Of a stretch of DNA of 64,000 bases, positions 36,874 to 45,950 are shown in pieces. A program made the position numbers and the translations under genes. Numbering within the stretch: the stretch's first letter is position 1; every line of letters begins with the position of its first letter. The notes below the pieces were generated by a model. The model did no database searches and was not told the origin of the DNA. It worked only from the letters and a program-made list of their open reading frames with translations. This DNA is from UMGS1933 sp051891435 (lineage in GTDB: Bacteria; Bacillota; Clostridia; TANB77; CAG-508): the NCBI GenBank assembly GCA_051891435.1, contig JBJFFE010000016.1:3923-67922 (forward strand), given 5' to 3'.

Positions 36874-38829
36874 ATGGGAAAAAACAAGAAATTTGTATGT
36901 AGCATATTAATACTCACTGTATTAATATACTATGTACTAGGAATTTTTATAAATAATAAAACATATGCAGCTACAACTAGAAAAAGAGAAACGAACTTAA
37001 ATGCTCTAACCCAAGAAAATTATCCAGGAGTTGCAAGTTTAATAAATGAACTAAAGAAATCTCATCCAAATTGGACTTTTACAATCTTATATACAGGACT
37101 AGATTGGAGTACAGTTATATATAATGAAACAGAAGCATTACATGGAAGAAGCTTAGTGCAAACCAGTTCACTTCCATGGCTATGTGGAACTTGTGGACTA
37201 AAGGCATATGATAATGGAACTTGGCACTGTGCATCAAAATCTACAGTAGCGTATTATATGGATGCCAGAAATTGGTTAAATGAAAGTTACATATTTGCAT
37301 TTGAAACTTTATCTTATGATGCATCTACACAAACAATAGATGGTGTAAAAAGAATATTAAAAGGTACTTTCATGGATAGAGACACTATTACATATACAGA
37401 TACAGCAGGAAATACACAAACAATTAATAAATCATATGCACAAATAATTATGGAGGCAGCCCAAGAGGCAGGAGTTAGCCCATATCACTTGGCATCTAGG
37501 GTAAAACAAGAACAAGGAGATGGAACAAGTGGCTTAATTAATGGAAATTATACATACACAGATGATAGTGGAAATACTTGCACAGATTTAGTAGGATATT
37601 ATAACTATTTTAACATAAGAGCTACTGGTGGAAATTCTGCTACTATTATAAAAAATGGACTAACTTATGCTAAGAAAGAAGGATGGACCACTCCAGAACT
37701 TGCGATAAAAGGAGGAGCAGCTTTTTTAGCATCAGATTATATTAAAAATTATCAAGATTGTTTGTATTTAGAAAAATATCAAGTAGATAGTGCAGGAGGA
37801 TTATATTCTCACCAATATATGCAAAATGTATCAGCTCCATATTCAGAAGGATATAGTACATATGTGGCTTACAGAGACTTAGGAATGTTAGATTACAGCT
37901 TTAATTTTATAATTCCTGTTTATGAAAATATGCCACAAACAATATCACCTATGCCAAATGCAGTAACAATGAATATTGTAACTGAAAATGTAAAAGTAAC
38001 AACTTCGTATTCTGCATTGAAAATTAGGCAATCAGCATCAAGTGCTGGAAGTATCATTGGCTCAGCAGATAAGGGAACAATTTTATTAAGAATAGAAAAA
38101 GCAGTAGCAATGTCTGATGATGGTAGGTACTGGGATAAAGTTGTTTATGATACAGGTACAGGAATTATTGTTGGATATTCAGCAAGAACAGATACAGATG
38201 GATCACAATATTTAACACTTGTTAGTGATGTTGTAACTATAAATGAAGAAATGCAAACTTCAACAGATGTAAACTTAAGAAATGGACCAGGAACAACTGG
38301 AACGACCATAAAACAAACTTTACCAAGTGGAATGAAGCTTACAGTTATAGACAAAATGTCATATAAAGTAAACAACTACTTGTGGTATAGAGTAAAATTA
38401 TCGGATGGAACACAAGGATATATTGCATCAGAATATTTAAAAGAAATGGGAAGTCAACCATCAACTCCTACAGAGCCTACAGAACCAACAGGAAATTACA
38501 AGATAGATGGAAATAATCTAATAATTGCGCCAGGAACAAAAATAACAGATATAGAAGGAGCAACGCTTACTGGGAGTGTTTTGGGAACAGGAGCAACAGT
38601 AACATTAAACAATAATACATATAAATTAGTAGTATTGGGAGATGTTAGTGGAGATGGAGAAGTAGATGCAAGAGACTCTGCGAGAATATTAAAATTTAGT
38701 GTTGGTCAATATGAACTAAATGAATATCAGAAAAAAGCTGCAGATATTAGTAAAGACGGAGAAGTAGATGCAAGAGACTCTGCAAGAATATTAAAATATA
38801 GTATAAATGATTATCAAATAACATTATAA
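36874..38829 (+). CDS. Secreted beta-N-acetylglucosaminidase with SH3 and dockerin domains
   Basis: 651 aa. Signal/anchor helix at residues 9-30, then a glucosaminidase-type catalytic region (NWTFTILYTGLDWSTV..., SPYHLASRVKQEQGDG with the likely catalytic Glu, NYFNIRATGGNS), two SH3b repeats at about 365-430 and 445-525 (VNLRNGPGTTGTTIKQ), a Pro/Thr linker and a dockerin-like tail with two Ca-binding repeats, each containing DGEVDARDSARILK. It probably cleaves cell-wall glycan and is docked onto a cohesin-like partner, possibly the next gene product. Start ATG with RBS AGGAG. Confidence 0.87.
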   Translation: MGKNKKFVCSILILTVLIYYVLGIFINNKTYAATTRKRETNLNALTQENYPGVASLINELKKSHPNWTFTILYTGLDWSTVIYNETEALHGRSLVQTSSLPWLCGTCGLKAYDNGTWHCASKSTVAYYMDARNWLNESYIFAFETLSYDASTQTIDGVKRILKGTFMDRDTITYTDTAGNTQTINKSYAQIIMEAAQEAGVSPYHLASRVKQEQGDGTSGLINGNYTYTDDSGNTCTDLVGYYNYFNIRATGGNSATIIKNGLTYAKKEGWTTPELAIKGGAAFLASDYIKNYQDCLYLEKYQVDSAGGLYSHQYMQNVSAPYSEGYSTYVAYRDLGMLDYSFNFIIPVYENMPQTISPMPNAVTMNIVTENVKVTTSYSALKIRQSASSAGSIIGSADKGTILLRIEKAVAMSDDGRYWDKVVYDTGTGIIVGYSARTDTDGSQYLTLVSDVVTINEEMQTSTDVNLRNGPGTTGTTIKQTLPSGMKLTVIDKMSYKVNNYLWYRVKLSDGTQGYIASEYLKEMGSQPSTPTEPTEPTGNYKIDGNNLIIAPGTKITDIEGATLTGSVLGTGATVTLNNNTYKLVVLGDVSGDGEVDARDSARILKFSVGQYELNEYQKKAADISKDGEVDARDSARILKYSINDYQITL

Positions 38830-38855
38830 GAATACTTAAAAAAAGGAGAAGAGAT

Positions 38856-40304
38856 ATGATTAAGAAAAATTTTTGGAAAATAACAATTATCACATTATTC
38901 ATATTACTGATTAATACAAAAGTTTCAAAAGCAGCAATATCTGCTTCTAGTAAAACTGTAAATTCAGGTGAAAGTGTTTCTATTTCAATATCATCTAATG
39001 TTCCAGTTTTATCTTATAAAGTAACTATGAATAGCAGTGGTGGACTAACTTTTGTTACAAGTTCGGGTGGAACTGGTGCAGGAACTGCAACAATAACAGA
39101 TGCAAAATCTACAGGTATGACATCTCTTGCAACATATACTTTTAAAGTACCAACTGTAACAACAGATACAACATACACAGTTTCTTTTACTGCAACAGCA
39201 ATGGAGGATGAAAATTTTAATCCAGTAGCTAATTCAACAGCAATAGCTACAATTAAAGTAAAAGCACCTGTGACACCAACAAATCCACCTTCTAACAACA
39301 ATGGTTCAACAACAAATAGTGGAAGTTCAAGCAGTAGTAACAATTCTGGAAGTAGCAATAATTCATCAACCACCGCAAAACCAGAAGAACCAAAATCAAA
39401 TGACTCAACATTGAAAGGATTAGCAATTGAAGGATATGAACTTTATCCAACATTTGATGCAAATACTAGAGAATACAATATAAGAGTTACAAACGATATT
39501 ACAAAGGTTACAGTAACACCAACAGTTAACCATTCAAAAGCAAGCTACAAAATTGAAGGAGCAACTGAAGAATTATTGGTGGGTAAAAATGTAATAACTG
39601 TTGTAGTAACAGCAGAAGATGGAACAACATCAAATTATGTAATAAATGTAACACGTGATAGAGAAGGTTTAAATGTACAATACATAAAAATCTATTATAC
39701 AGATGAAGAAGGAAATAGACAAGAATTATTGTTAAACCCAGAATTTAGTACAGAAATATTTGAATATACTTTAAATGACTTATCATATTTAATATCTAAA
39801 TTAGAAGTAGAAGTGCTAGCAAATTTGGACCAAGCTAGAATAGAAGTAATAGGAAATGAAGAACTAGTTGAAGGAACAAACACTATTACAATAACTGTTA
39901 CAATGCCATCAGAAAGTGAAGAAGAAGAGGACGAAGTATTAACATATAAAATTACAGTAAATAAAGAAAAAGAGCCAGTAGTAACACTAATGGGAAGAAT
40001 AAAAAATTGGTTTAATGGTATAACAGGAACAATTACGACTTGGTATGCAGAGAACCAATATAAAATTATAATGGGAGCATTAATGCTATGCAGTGCATGC
40101 CTAGGAGGATTATCTGTATATCTAATTATTGACTATAAGAAATATCGTATGTTAGTAAAAAAAGTTGCAGAAATAACTAGAATGAATAATTCAGCATCAC
40201 GTGTTACAGAAGCACCTGTTGATTTACAACCAGAGCAAACAAAAATTGAAGAAAACGACCAAGAAGAAGATAAAATAAAATCAAGAGGTAGACATTTCGA
40301 ATAA
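38856..40304 (+). CDS. Membrane-anchored surface protein with cohesin-like and Cadherin-like domains
   Basis: 482 aa. Signal peptide (residues 1-27), a beta-sandwich of about 115 residues starting ISASSKTVNSGESVSISIS that resembles cohesin or Ig-like modules, a Ser/Asn-rich linker, two Cadherin-like beta-sandwich repeats (LKGLAIEGYELYPTFDANTREY... and IKIYYTDEEGNRQELLLNPEF...), a transmembrane helix near residues 405-425 and a charged cytoplasmic tail. RBS AAGGAG, 26 bp after the dockerin protein. Cohesin identity is inferred from context and fold pattern. Confidence 0.75.
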   Translation: MIKKNFWKITIITLFILLINTKVSKAAISASSKTVNSGESVSISISSNVPVLSYKVTMNSSGGLTFVTSSGGTGAGTATITDAKSTGMTSLATYTFKVPTVTTDTTYTVSFTATAMEDENFNPVANSTAIATIKVKAPVTPTNPPSNNNGSTTNSGSSSSSNNSGSSNNSSTTAKPEEPKSNDSTLKGLAIEGYELYPTFDANTREYNIRVTNDITKVTVTPTVNHSKASYKIEGATEELLVGKNVITVVVTAEDGTTSNYVINVTRDREGLNVQYIKIYYTDEEGNRQELLLNPEFSTEIFEYTLNDLSYLISKLEVEVLANLDQARIEVIGNEELVEGTNTITITVTMPSESEEEEDEVLTYKITVNKEKEPVVTLMGRIKNWFNGITGTITTWYAENQYKIIMGALMLCSACLGGLSVYLIIDYKKYRMLVKKVAEITRMNNSASRVTEAPVDLQPEQTKIEENDQEEDKIKSRGRHFE

Positions 40305-40311
40305 AATTATA

Positions 40312-40333
40312 GGACGCTATATTAATAGCGTCC
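40312..40333. other. Hairpin GGACGCTAT/ATAGCGTCC before tRNA-Thr
   Basis: A 9-bp perfect stem with a 4-nt loop after the surface protein gene, without a U-tract. The remaining gap to 40672 holds the tRNA, a TGCGACT/AGTCGCA hairpin at about 40422-40441 and a GTGAAT-rich stretch without ORFs. Confidence 0.6.
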
Positions 40334-40343
40334 ATACACACGT

Positions 40344-40419
40344 GCTTCCATAGCTCAGTTGGTAGAGCAACAGATTCGTAACCTGTAGGTCGGGAGTTCG
40401 ATTCTCCCTGGAAGCTCCA
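40344..40419 (+). tRNA. tRNA-Thr (CGT)
   Basis: 76 nt cloverleaf with encoded CCA: acceptor GCTTCCA/TGGAAGC, D-arm GCTC/GAGC, anticodon loop TTCGTAA (anticodon CGT at 40377-40379, reads ACG), T-arm GGGAG-TTCGATT-CTCCC. The anticodon stem ACAGA/CCTGT has an A-C mismatch next to the loop (40374-40382). Confidence 0.93.
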
Positions 40420-40671
40420 AATGTGCGACTTGTCAGTCGCAGTGAATAGTGAATGGTGAAGAGCTTACAGTGAATAATTTAAATTAGGCACTAAGATCAC
40501 TTATGTGCTATTCATTATTAATTTATTGAACATTTGATACTAAAAAAATTTTATTTAGCGTATACATTTATTGAATTCTATGCTAAAATGTATGTATAGT
40601 TACTTAAGCCAAAACTATGTGAATATTTATGAATTTTAGTAATAAAATTAAAACAAGGGGGAAAAATGTAA

Positions 40672-41277
40672 ATGGAACAAGTTGTAAACAAGAAAGCATA
40701 TGAACTTTCAAAAACAGGAGAAATTATGCAAACTATTTTAATTATTTTAGGAGCATTATTAGTACCAGCAATAGTACCACAATTATTACAAGTTATATTT
40801 GGAAAAACAAGCTGGATTGCAAGTAATTCACAAATTGTAGTGGGAAGTATAGTTAATACAGCCTTGATAATGACAGGCATAAATATGAAAGGATGGAGAA
40901 AAATACTTTTAGTTGCTACATTACCAAGTTTATCTGCAATAGGAAGTGGGTATATATTTGGTAGTTTAACTAAAGTTACAATATTTATGGTACCAGGAAT
41001 TTGGCTTGGAAACTTTGCTTTAATAATGCTTATGAAATACTTATATGTAAATAAAAACATAAACTATGCTGTAAGTGCAATAATATCAATAGCTGTAAAA
41101 GTAGCTATAATATTTGGAGTATTAAATATATGGATGGCATTTTCAGTTTTACCAAGTGAAGGAGTAGTGGCAAATACACTAAGAAATACAATGGGGCTAA
41201 CACAAGCCATAACAGCAACAATAGGTGCAATTATTTCAATTTTAATAATAAAAATAGGATTTAGAAAAAAATCATAA
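40672..41277 (+). CDS. Polytopic membrane protein of unknown function
   Basis: 201 aa with about six hydrophobic segments and short loops. Size and layout recall ECF-type substrate-binding (S) components, but I see no defining motif and no ATPase partner next to it. RBS AAGGGG-GA upstream. Followed by the 5S rRNA promoter. Confidence 0.65.
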   Translation: MEQVVNKKAYELSKTGEIMQTILIILGALLVPAIVPQLLQVIFGKTSWIASNSQIVVGSIVNTALIMTGINMKGWRKILLVATLPSLSAIGSGYIFGSLTKVTIFMVPGIWLGNFALIMLMKYLYVNKNINYAVSAIISIAVKVAIIFGVLNIWMAFSVLPSEGVVANTLRNTMGLTQAITATIGAIISILIIKIGFRKKS

Positions 41278-41295
41278 AAAAATTTAAAAAAACTA

Positions 41296-41324
41296 TTGCA
41301 TTTTAAAAATATATGGAGTATAAT
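41296..41324 (+). promoter_or_regulatory. Strong sigma-A promoter for 5S rRNA/tRNA-Asn
   Basis: TTGCAT, 17-bp spacer, TATAAT, about 7 bp before the predicted 5' end of the 5S rRNA. Confidence 0.75.
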
Positions 41325-41330
41325 ACAAAA

Positions 41331-41449
41331 CATGGTGATGATAATCATGAGGATACACCTGTTCCCATACCGAACACAGAAGTTAAGCTCATGCATGCCG
41401 AAGATACTTGTGGGTTACCCTACTGGGAAAATAGGTAGTCGCCAATTTA
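41331..41449 (+). rRNA. rrf: 5S ribosomal RNA
   Basis: About 117 nt with the conserved blocks ACACCTGTTCCCATACCGAA, CACAGAAGTTAAGCTC and GGTAGTCGCCA, and a TGGTGATG start. It stands alone with tRNA-Asn; no 16S or 23S genes are in the window, so the 5S is unlinked from the large rRNAs here. Ends are approximate. Confidence 0.92.
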
Positions 41450-41452
41450 TAT

Positions 41453-41528
41453 TCCCCAATAGCTCAGTTGGTAGAGCGCTCGGCTGTTAACCGATAGGTC
41501 GTTGGTTCGAGTCCAACTTGGGGAGCCA
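41453..41528 (+). tRNA. tRNA-Asn (GTT)
   Basis: 76 nt: acceptor TCCCCAA/TTGGGGA, D-arm GCTC/GAGC, anticodon stem CTCGG/CCGAT (near-complete pairing) with loop CTGTTAA (anticodon GTT), T-arm GTTGG-TTCGAGT-CCAAC, discriminator G and encoded CCA. Co-transcribed with the 5S rRNA 3 bp upstream. Confidence 0.95.
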
Positions 41529-41533
41529 AAAAG

Positions 41534-41567
41534 AAAAAAGTTCATTTATAAATGAACTTTTTTTTTG
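41534..41567 (+). terminator. Rho-independent terminator of 5S/tRNA-Asn
   Basis: AAAGTTCATTT-ATA-AATGAACTTT stem followed by a T run. Confidence 0.9.
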
Positions 41568-41653
41568 TAGTCACTTACTTGTCACTTTAAATGTAATATA
41601 ATAAAGCCACTATAGGAAATAAAAGGTTAAAAATATTGAAAGGAGAAAGCTTT

Positions 41654-42316
41654 ATGGAAATATTAAAAGTAGAAAATCTTACAAAGATTTATGGAAAAGA
41701 TGAGAATAAAGTTATAGCACTTGATAATGTATCTTTTTCAGTCGAAAAAGGAGAATTTGTAGCAATAGTAGGAGCAAGTGGCTCTGGAAAGTCTACATTA
41801 CTTCATTTAATAGGAGGAGTAGATAGACCATCATACGGAAAAGTATTTATCGATGGAAAAGACATATATAGTTTTGATGACGATAAACTAGCTATTTTTA
41901 GAAGAAGACAAGTAGGACTTATTTATCAATTCTATAATTTGATACCAATATTAAATGTAGAAGAAAATATTACATTGCCACTAAGCCTTGATAATAGGGA
42001 AGTAAACAAGACAAAATTAGATGAATTGTTAAAATTATTAGGACTTGAAGATAGAAAAACACATTTACCAAACGAATTATCTGGAGGACAACAACAAAGA
42101 ACAAGTATAGGAAGGGCACTTATAACAAATCCTACAATAATTTTAGCAGATGAACCAACAGGAAATTTGGACTCTAAAGCAAGTGAAGAAATTGTGGAAT
42201 TATTAAAAAGGTCAAATAAAGATTACAAACAAACTATAATTATGATAACACACAATTTGGAAATTGCTAAAGAAGCGGATAGGATTATAAAACTAGAGGA
42301 CGGTAGAATTTGTTAA
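41654..42316 (+). CDS. ABC transporter ATPase (MacB/BceA-like)
   Basis: ATP-binding subunit of an exporter or peptide-sensing complex, about 220 aa. Walker A GASGSGKS, Q-loop YQFYNLIP, signature LSGGQQQR, Walker B IILADEPTGNLD, H-loop MITHNLE. Start taken as ATG 41654 with AAAGGAG at 8 bp; a TTG at 41636 is in frame but without RBS. Partner permease follows after a TGTAGGGG palindrome, and a two-component system lies downstream, the usual arrangement for bacitracin/antimicrobial-peptide modules. Confidence 0.95.
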   Translation: MEILKVENLTKIYGKDENKVIALDNVSFSVEKGEFVAIVGASGSGKSTLLHLIGGVDRPSYGKVFIDGKDIYSFDDDKLAIFRRRQVGLIYQFYNLIPILNVEENITLPLSLDNREVNKTKLDELLKLLGLEDRKTHLPNELSGGQQQRTSIGRALITNPTIILADEPTGNLDSKASEEIVELLKRSNKDYKQTIIMITHNLEIAKEADRIIKLEDGRIC

Positions 42317-42324
42317 TGTAAAAA

Positions 42325-42376
42325 TGTAGGGGTCAGTTTTGACTGACCCGCGGGCTGGTCAAGACCAGCCCCTACA
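42325..42376. repeat. TGTAGGGG palindrome
   Basis: TGTAGGGG...CCCCTACA ends with inner stems GGTCAGTTTTGACTGACC and GGCTGGTCAAGACCAGCC. It sits between ATPase and permease genes of one operon. Confidence 0.75.
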
Positions 42377-42415
42377 ACATATATTTAAAATTAAAAGATT
42401 GGAGGAAAATGTAAA

Positions 42416-45067
42416 ATGGAATTGTTAAATAAATTAACAATGAAAAATTTAAAATTAAATAAAAAAAGAACTATTGTAACAATTATTGGTATAGTTTTAT
42501 CAGTTGCGTTAATTACAGCAGTAGCAAGCTTGTTCTTTAGTGCAAGAAGTAGTTTGATAAGATTTGAGACTAAAGAAAAAGGAAACTTCCATTATTGCTT
42601 CTTTGATGTCCCAGTCCAAAATATAAATGAATTTAAAGAAAATAGAAAAATAGAAACAATGTATTTAGTACAAAGTCTAGGATATGATTATTTACAGGGG
42701 AGTAAAAACGAGTATAAGCCATATGTTTATGTAAAAGCACTTGATAAAGATGCTTTAGAAAATTTGGCAATTAATTTACTTGAGGGAAGGCTTCCTGAAA
42801 ATGAAAATGAAATTCTTGTCCCAAGTCATACAAAAACAAATGGTGGAGTAACTTTAAATTTAGGTGAAACAATAACTTTAAACCTTGGCACTAGAGTATC
42901 AGACGGAGAAGAACTTAATCAAAGTAATCCATATTACCCTGAGCAAAAAGAAGAAATTATTAATACTACTCCACATACATACACAATTGTTGGTATTATA
43001 GAAAGACCATCTAGTGAAATAGAAGATTATTCTGCACCAGGATACACTTTTGTAACTTATATGGATAAAGAAAATCTTTCAGGCAAAAATGTTGATGTAT
43101 TTGTAAGATATACAAAAGAAGGAATAAAAGATTATTTAAAAGTAACCGCAAATATTTTAGGTGTAAGTGAAGAAGCATATGAAAAACTATGTGGAGACGA
43201 ATTTCTAGAAAAAGATGAAATGGAAGAGTTAACTAAAAAATTAGGTGAACCTAAATATGAAACAGATTTAAATGGTTATTTAATCCTTTTAGAATCAGGA
43301 ATAGTAGGAGATTCTTCATTAAAAGCATTAGGAACAACAGTTATAGTTGTAGTTATAATAATCATATTTACATCAGTATTTTGCATAAAAAACAGTTTTG
43401 ATATTTCAATTACAGAGAAAACAAAGCAATATGGAATGTTATCAAGCATTGGTGCAACAAGAAAACAAATAAAGAAAAATGTGTATTATGAAGCATTGAT
43501 ACTAGGACTTATAGGAACACCAATAGGAATATTGGTAGGGGAACTAGCTGCATACATACTAATAATGGTAAGCAATTATTTTCTAAAAGATGCTTTGAAT
43601 GTAGATCTAATATTTAGTTTTTCTTGGATTGCAATTGTATTTGCTATAATATTATCTTTTGTAACAATATATTTATCTGCAAGAAGAAGTGCAAAAAGAG
43701 CATCAAAAATTACACCAATTACTGCAATTAGAAATAGTGAAAATATAAAAATAAAATCTAAAAAAATTAAATCACCTAAAATAATAAATAAAATATTTGG
43801 TATTGGTGGAGAAATATCGTATAAAAATTTAAAAAGAAGTAAAAAGAAATATCGTACAACAGTAATAAGTATAATAGTTTGTGTATCTGTATTTATAGCA
43901 CTTAGCTCATTTATAAATTTGGCATTTAATGTAATAAAAGTAGAATTTCAAAATCAAGATTATAACATACAGATAAGCTATAGAACAAATGAAGACATAG
44001 ATGAGAAAATGAAAGAAATATATAATTTGGATAGTATAAAAAATTATTCGGCTATTTCTAGTAGAGGTATAAATTTTACAACTGACAAATATAGTAAAGA
44101 ATATTTAAAAATACATCCAGATGGAGGAAATGGTACCTATATTGATGAAGATGGTGTAGAACATACAATGGATGACTATATTAGTGTATATTCGGTAAAT
44201 ACAGAAGAATTTACGAGATATGTAAAAAGTTTAGGACTAAAATATGAAGATGTAAAAGACAAAGGAATTTTAATTAATAATATTTACGAAACAAAGAAAG
44301 TAAATGATAAATATATAGAAGTAGAAATACCGAAATATACTTTTACGGTAGGAAACACTATAAAAGGCTATATTGATGATGATAAGAATAATATCAAAAA
44401 GAATTGTTCAATAGAAATTGCCAAAATAACTACTGAAGTGCCTATGGGAATGAGTGAGTATCAGAGTGGAAATGCTTGCATATTTATAGACGAAAAATTA
44501 GGAGAAAATATAATAGATGACAGTTATTATAAATATGTATACATAGATTCTAAAGATGCAAATAAAACACAAGAGGAAATTGAGAAAATATTAGGAGATG
44601 CAGATTATGGGCTTGTAAATGCAGATGAAAATGCAAAAATGATGAATTCATTTTATACTTTAATTGCAATTTTCTTATATGGATTTATAACAGTAATAGC
44701 TTTAATTGGTATAACTAATATATTTAACACAATTACTACAAATATGAATTTACGAAGAAGAGAATTTGCAATGCTTAAAAGTATTGGAATGACTAAAAAA
44801 GAATTTAACAGAATGATAAGACTAGAAAGCTTTTTCTATGGTATGAAATCTCTAATTATAGGGATTCCAATAGGTTGTGTGTTATCTTATCTAATTTACA
44901 AAGCATTAATGAGTGGAGAATTAATAATTAAATATCAATTACCAATAGGTGCAATAATAATATCAGCAATAGCTGTATTCTTGTTAATAACAACAATTAT
45001 GAAATATTCTATAAACAAAATTAATAAACAAAATATTATAGAAACAATAAGAAATGATAATATTTAA
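42416..45067 (+). CDS. FtsX-family ABC transporter permease with two FtsX units
   Basis: 883 aa. One transmembrane helix at about residues 20-44, a large extracellular domain, three helices (about 305-430) forming the first FtsX unit (MLSSIGATRKQIKKNV...), then a second helix at about 485, another extracellular domain and a final FtsX unit (REFAMLKSIGMTKKEFNRM). Two FtsX signatures with duplicated topology. Probably a lipid, peptide or antimicrobial exporter/sensor with the ATPase upstream and the two-component system downstream. Confidence 0.9.
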   Translation: MELLNKLTMKNLKLNKKRTIVTIIGIVLSVALITAVASLFFSARSSLIRFETKEKGNFHYCFFDVPVQNINEFKENRKIETMYLVQSLGYDYLQGSKNEYKPYVYVKALDKDALENLAINLLEGRLPENENEILVPSHTKTNGGVTLNLGETITLNLGTRVSDGEELNQSNPYYPEQKEEIINTTPHTYTIVGIIERPSSEIEDYSAPGYTFVTYMDKENLSGKNVDVFVRYTKEGIKDYLKVTANILGVSEEAYEKLCGDEFLEKDEMEELTKKLGEPKYETDLNGYLILLESGIVGDSSLKALGTTVIVVVIIIIFTSVFCIKNSFDISITEKTKQYGMLSSIGATRKQIKKNVYYEALILGLIGTPIGILVGELAAYILIMVSNYFLKDALNVDLIFSFSWIAIVFAIILSFVTIYLSARRSAKRASKITPITAIRNSENIKIKSKKIKSPKIINKIFGIGGEISYKNLKRSKKKYRTTVISIIVCVSVFIALSSFINLAFNVIKVEFQNQDYNIQISYRTNEDIDEKMKEIYNLDSIKNYSAISSRGINFTTDKYSKEYLKIHPDGGNGTYIDEDGVEHTMDDYISVYSVNTEEFTRYVKSLGLKYEDVKDKGILINNIYETKKVNDKYIEVEIPKYTFTVGNTIKGYIDDDKNNIKKNCSIEIAKITTEVPMGMSEYQSGNACIFIDEKLGENIIDDSYYKYVYIDSKDANKTQEEIEKILGDADYGLVNADENAKMMNSFYTLIAIFLYGFITVIALIGITNIFNTITTNMNLRRREFAMLKSIGMTKKEFNRMIRLESFFYGMKSLIIGIPIGCVLSYLIYKALMSGELIIKYQLPIGAIIISAIAVFLLITTIMKYSINKINKQNIIETIRNDNI

Positions 45068-45105
45068 AATTGTTGGAAGGTCTGAAGCATAAAGAAAATA
45101 TAATA

Positions 45106-45223
45106 TCAGCCGTTTTGTATATTTTATAAAAAATTAAATTTGACAGCCCTTTGAGGCGGGGGAAGACCTGCGTACGCCTTGGAAAATTTAATTTTTTAGA
45201 AAATTATACAAAAGGTAGGCTGA
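45106..45223. repeat. TCAGCC/GGCTGA structured repeat, copy A
   Basis: 118-bp member of the repeat family, between the permease and the response regulator. Stem arms AAAAATTAAATTT and AAATTTAATTTTT; centre GCCCTTTGAGGCGGGGGAAG. Confidence 0.88.
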
Positions 45224-45296
45224 TTAATAATAAATTTTCTGATAAATTATTATTTTATAAAAAATCTATGTTATAATTAGGCAGAAAGGGAAAATT

Positions 45297-45950
45297 ATGG
45301 AAATATTATTAATAGAAGATAACTCAAGTATAGTAAAAGGACTAGAATACTCATTTAAGCAAAAAAATTATAACCTAAATGTAGCAACAAATTTAAGAGA
45401 GGCAACACAAATAATTAAAGAAAGAAAAATAAATCTTATAATTTTAGATATAACTCTTCCTGATGGAAATGGACTAAAATTTTATGAAAACACAGCTAAA
45501 AAAACAAATATCTCAACGATATTTTTAACAGCACAAGATGATGAAGAAACAATAGTAAAAGCCTTAAATATGGGAGCAGATGATTATATTACAAAACCAT
45601 TTGGAGCTAAAGAGTTATTGGCAAGAGTTAATAAAATAATATTACGAAATAAGAAAAATAGTATAATCAGTGTAAAAAATATTAAATTCGATATGGATAA
45701 AATGCTGGTTTATAAAGAAGATAAACCACTTGAACTAACTAGTTTAGAACTAAAAATTTTACATTTGCTATTTTTAAACTTAAATAAAGTAGTAAAAAGA
45801 GAAGATATAATAGAAAAAATATGGGAATGGACTGGAAATGATGTAAATGACAACACAGTAACAGTTTATTTAAAAAGAATAAGAGAAAAAATAGATACTG
45901 ATATCATTACAACAGTAAAAGGGATAGGGTATAGAATTGATGAAGAATAA
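45297..45950 (+). CDS. OmpR/PhoB-family response regulator
   Basis: 217 aa. Receiver with acidic pocket (IEDNSS), phospho-acceptor Asp in LIILDITLPDG, Thr and Lys in FLTAQDD and DDYITKPFG; C-terminal winged helix ending TTVKGIGYRIDEE. Overlaps the kinase start by 11 bp. Likely controls the ABC module upstream. Full length without recoding, in contrast to the regulator at 55035. Confidence 0.95.
   Translation: MEILLIEDNSSIVKGLEYSFKQKNYNLNVATNLREATQIIKERKINLIILDITLPDGNGLKFYENTAKKTNISTIFLTAQDDEETIVKALNMGADDYITKPFGAKELLARVNKIILRNKKNSIISVKNIKFDMDKMLVYKEDKPLELTSLELKILHLLFLNLNKVVKREDIIEKIWEWTGNDVNDNTVTVYLKRIREKIDTDIITTVKGIGYRIDEE

Noticed and set aside
40344..40419. tRNA-Thr as the decoder of CGG
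   Set aside because: Its loop contains CGT and no CCG; it reads ACG.
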